6,710 bases of DNA, taken from positions 1 to 6,710 of the forward strand of contig JAURMN010000133.1 in the NCBI GenBank assembly GCA_030830725.1. Reading direction: 5' to 3'. The stretch comes from Balneolales bacterium. Its GTDB lineage: Bacteria > Bacteroidota > Rhodothermia > Balneolales > Balneolaceae. A program made the translations under genes and the position numbers. Below are positions 5,786 through 6,710 of this stretch, piece after piece. Under the pieces are notes generated by a model. The model ran no database searches, had not been told where the DNA came from, and worked only from the letters and a program-made list of their open reading frames with translations. Each line of letters starts with the position of its first letter. Position 1 is the first letter of the stretch.

Positions 5786-6530
5786 GAACTCAAATCTTGC
5801 TCTTGTAAATCTGGAATTATCGCGCGCCGGACAAACCTTACTTTTGTTCGGCGAAAAAGCCGTTTTTTGGAAGGAGCAGCAAATCCTCATTCTGAGCGAT
5901 CTTCATCTTGGCAAAAGCCATCACTTCCAACGGAATGGAATCCCGCTCCCTGACGGATATCAGGATTTGACTCTTTCTCGGCTTGAGGCCTTGATTACTT
6001 TCACTCAGGCTTCTCGAGTCTTCTTTCTTGGAGATCTTTTTCATAGTAAATACAATCCGGAATGGGAGTATTTTCGAATCTGGGTTGAGCAGCTCAAAAG
6101 CTTTTCAACAGGACAAATCTCGGAACTTCGATTGGTTAAAGGGAATCATGATATCTTACCCGAATCTATATATCAGTCTGCGGGCTTGAAATTGTGTGAT
6201 CATTGGACTGAGGGACCTTTTCTTTTTCTACATGATCGAGATGGGGCAGTCTCCAAAAAGCTCTTGATGGATAGAAAGCCTGCACTGTGTTTTAGTGGAC
6301 ACAAACACCCTGGCGTTCGAATCAAAACATCTGCCAGAGAATCTATACCCCTTCCTTGCTTCCATTTTACCGTTTCAGACCTTATTCTGCCTGCATTCGG
6401 CGACTTAACCGGTCTTCATTTGATTACTCCGAACAATCAGGATGAGGTATATGCCATTGCAGAGGGTGAACTCTTTCTAATTCCCAATACCTCACTTTCC
6501 ACGCGAAACTCTAAACGATTTCGACCATGA
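5778..6530 (+). CDS. pdeM: Ligase-associated DNA damage response endonuclease PdeM (calcineurin-like metallophosphoesterase)
   Basis: PdeM is a binuclear-metal phosphoesterase. Family members studied biochemically (Pseudomonas putida MPE) act as Mn-dependent DNA endonucleases and are encoded with the Lhr-core helicase, as here. Phosphoesterase motifs are complete and in order: DLHLGK (41-46, ligands D41 and H43), GDLFHS (85-90, D86), GNHD (122-125, N123 and H124), LHD (151-153, H152) and SGHKHPG (173-179, H175 and H177). The family C-terminal motif LPAFGDLTG is at 204-212. The N-terminal strand region GQTLLLFGEKAVFW (18-31) matches the usual family start, so about 17 extra residues precede the core, and about 15 polar residues trail it. 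At 250 residues it is slightly long. No signal peptide is seen, so it should be cytoplasmic. It starts 71 bp after the helicase without a Shine-Dalgarno, and its TGA overlaps the next ATG by four bases. Confidence 0.92.
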   Translation: MNKNSNLALVNLELSRAGQTLLLFGEKAVFWKEQQILILSDLHLGKSHHFQRNGIPLPDGYQDLTLSRLEALITFTQASRVFFLGDLFHSKYNPEWEYFRIWVEQLKSFSTGQISELRLVKGNHDILPESIYQSAGLKLCDHWTEGPFLFLHDRDGAVSKKLLMDRKPALCFSGHKHPGVRIKTSARESIPLPCFHFTVSDLILPAFGDLTGLHLITPNNQDEVYAIAEGELFLIPNTSLSTRNSKRFRP

Positions 6531-6710
6531 TGAAACGTTTCGATCTTACTGGAGTATTGTTCTTATTCTGTGTAATGAGTGTTTTGAGTTCACCGATTTT
6601 TGGTCAGCCACCCCCGAGTTCACTATCCCTGACCTCCCTATCCGAGTTGGCCGCTCTCGATCCACAACCCTTAACCGCTACGAATCTTTTTTCCCGTCAC
6701 GTGGACATTA
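6527..6710 (+). CDS. Unrecognised exported protein, N-terminal part only
   Basis: The frame opens at ATG 6527 within the pdeM stop (ATGA) and runs off the right edge after 61 codons. A second in-frame ATG at 6530 is equally possible. The first 26 or so residues form a Sec signal peptide: basic MMKRF, a hydrophobic core at about 8-21, and a likely cleavage after IFG, just before QPPP. A Cys at 15 sits in the hydrophobic core without a lipobox, so a lipoprotein is unlikely. The mature start is rich in Ser, Leu and Pro. Too little remains to name a family. There is no Shine-Dalgarno, and the 4-nt overlap suggests translation is coupled to pdeM. Confidence 0.65.
   Translation, partial: MMKRFDLTGVLFLFCVMSVLSSPIFGQPPPSSLSLTSLSELAALDPQPLTATNLFSRHVDI

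Overview
The window looks like ordinary chromosomal DNA of a bacterium with moderate GC (mid-40s percent by eye), probably from the Bacteroidota/Balneolota side of the tree. This placement is an inference. It rests on the alanine dehydrogenase, which is the long form with an N-terminal extension that I associate with Bacteroidota, and on the lack of Shine-Dalgarno sequences before most starts. No RNA genes, CRISPR arrays, insertion sequences or phage genes are visible.

Layout. On the minus strand, bases 837 to 1 hold most of rsmA (ksgA), the 16S rRNA dimethyladenosine transferase, cut by the left edge. A 147-bp divergent intergenic region (838-984) follows. From 985 to the right edge everything runs on the plus strand as one tightly packed, operon-like series. 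It comprises a single-module VOC (glyoxalase/extradiol dioxygenase fold) protein, alanine dehydrogenase, an unrecognised 122-aa three-helix membrane protein, an Lhr-core type DEXH helicase, the PdeM metallophosphoesterase/endonuclease, and the start of an unrecognised exported protein. The gaps are 21 bp, 10 bp, a 1-nt overlap (TAATG), 71 bp and a 4-nt overlap (ATGA).

How the genes relate. The helicase and PdeM are two of the four members of the ligase-associated DNA repair set (ATP-dependent ligase, beta-CASP exonuclease, Lhr-core helicase, PdeM). The ligase and exonuclease are not next to them here. The pair sits behind a metabolic enzyme and a small membrane protein. VOC and alanine dehydrogenase suggest small-molecule metabolism, so the operon is functionally mixed.

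The most unusual signal is a perfect 11-bp inverted repeat (3080-3090 / 3100-3110, 9-nt loop) exactly across the junction of the membrane protein and the helicase. It buries the helicase start codon in an RNA stem and places the upstream stop codon across the loop and stem. This predicts obligate translational coupling of the helicase to the unknown membrane protein. A second possible translational device is a 17-codon ORF (5732-5785) that overlaps the SD-less pdeM start. I do not see clear evidence of an entirely new system. The best lead is the membrane protein-helicase-PdeM-exported protein block.
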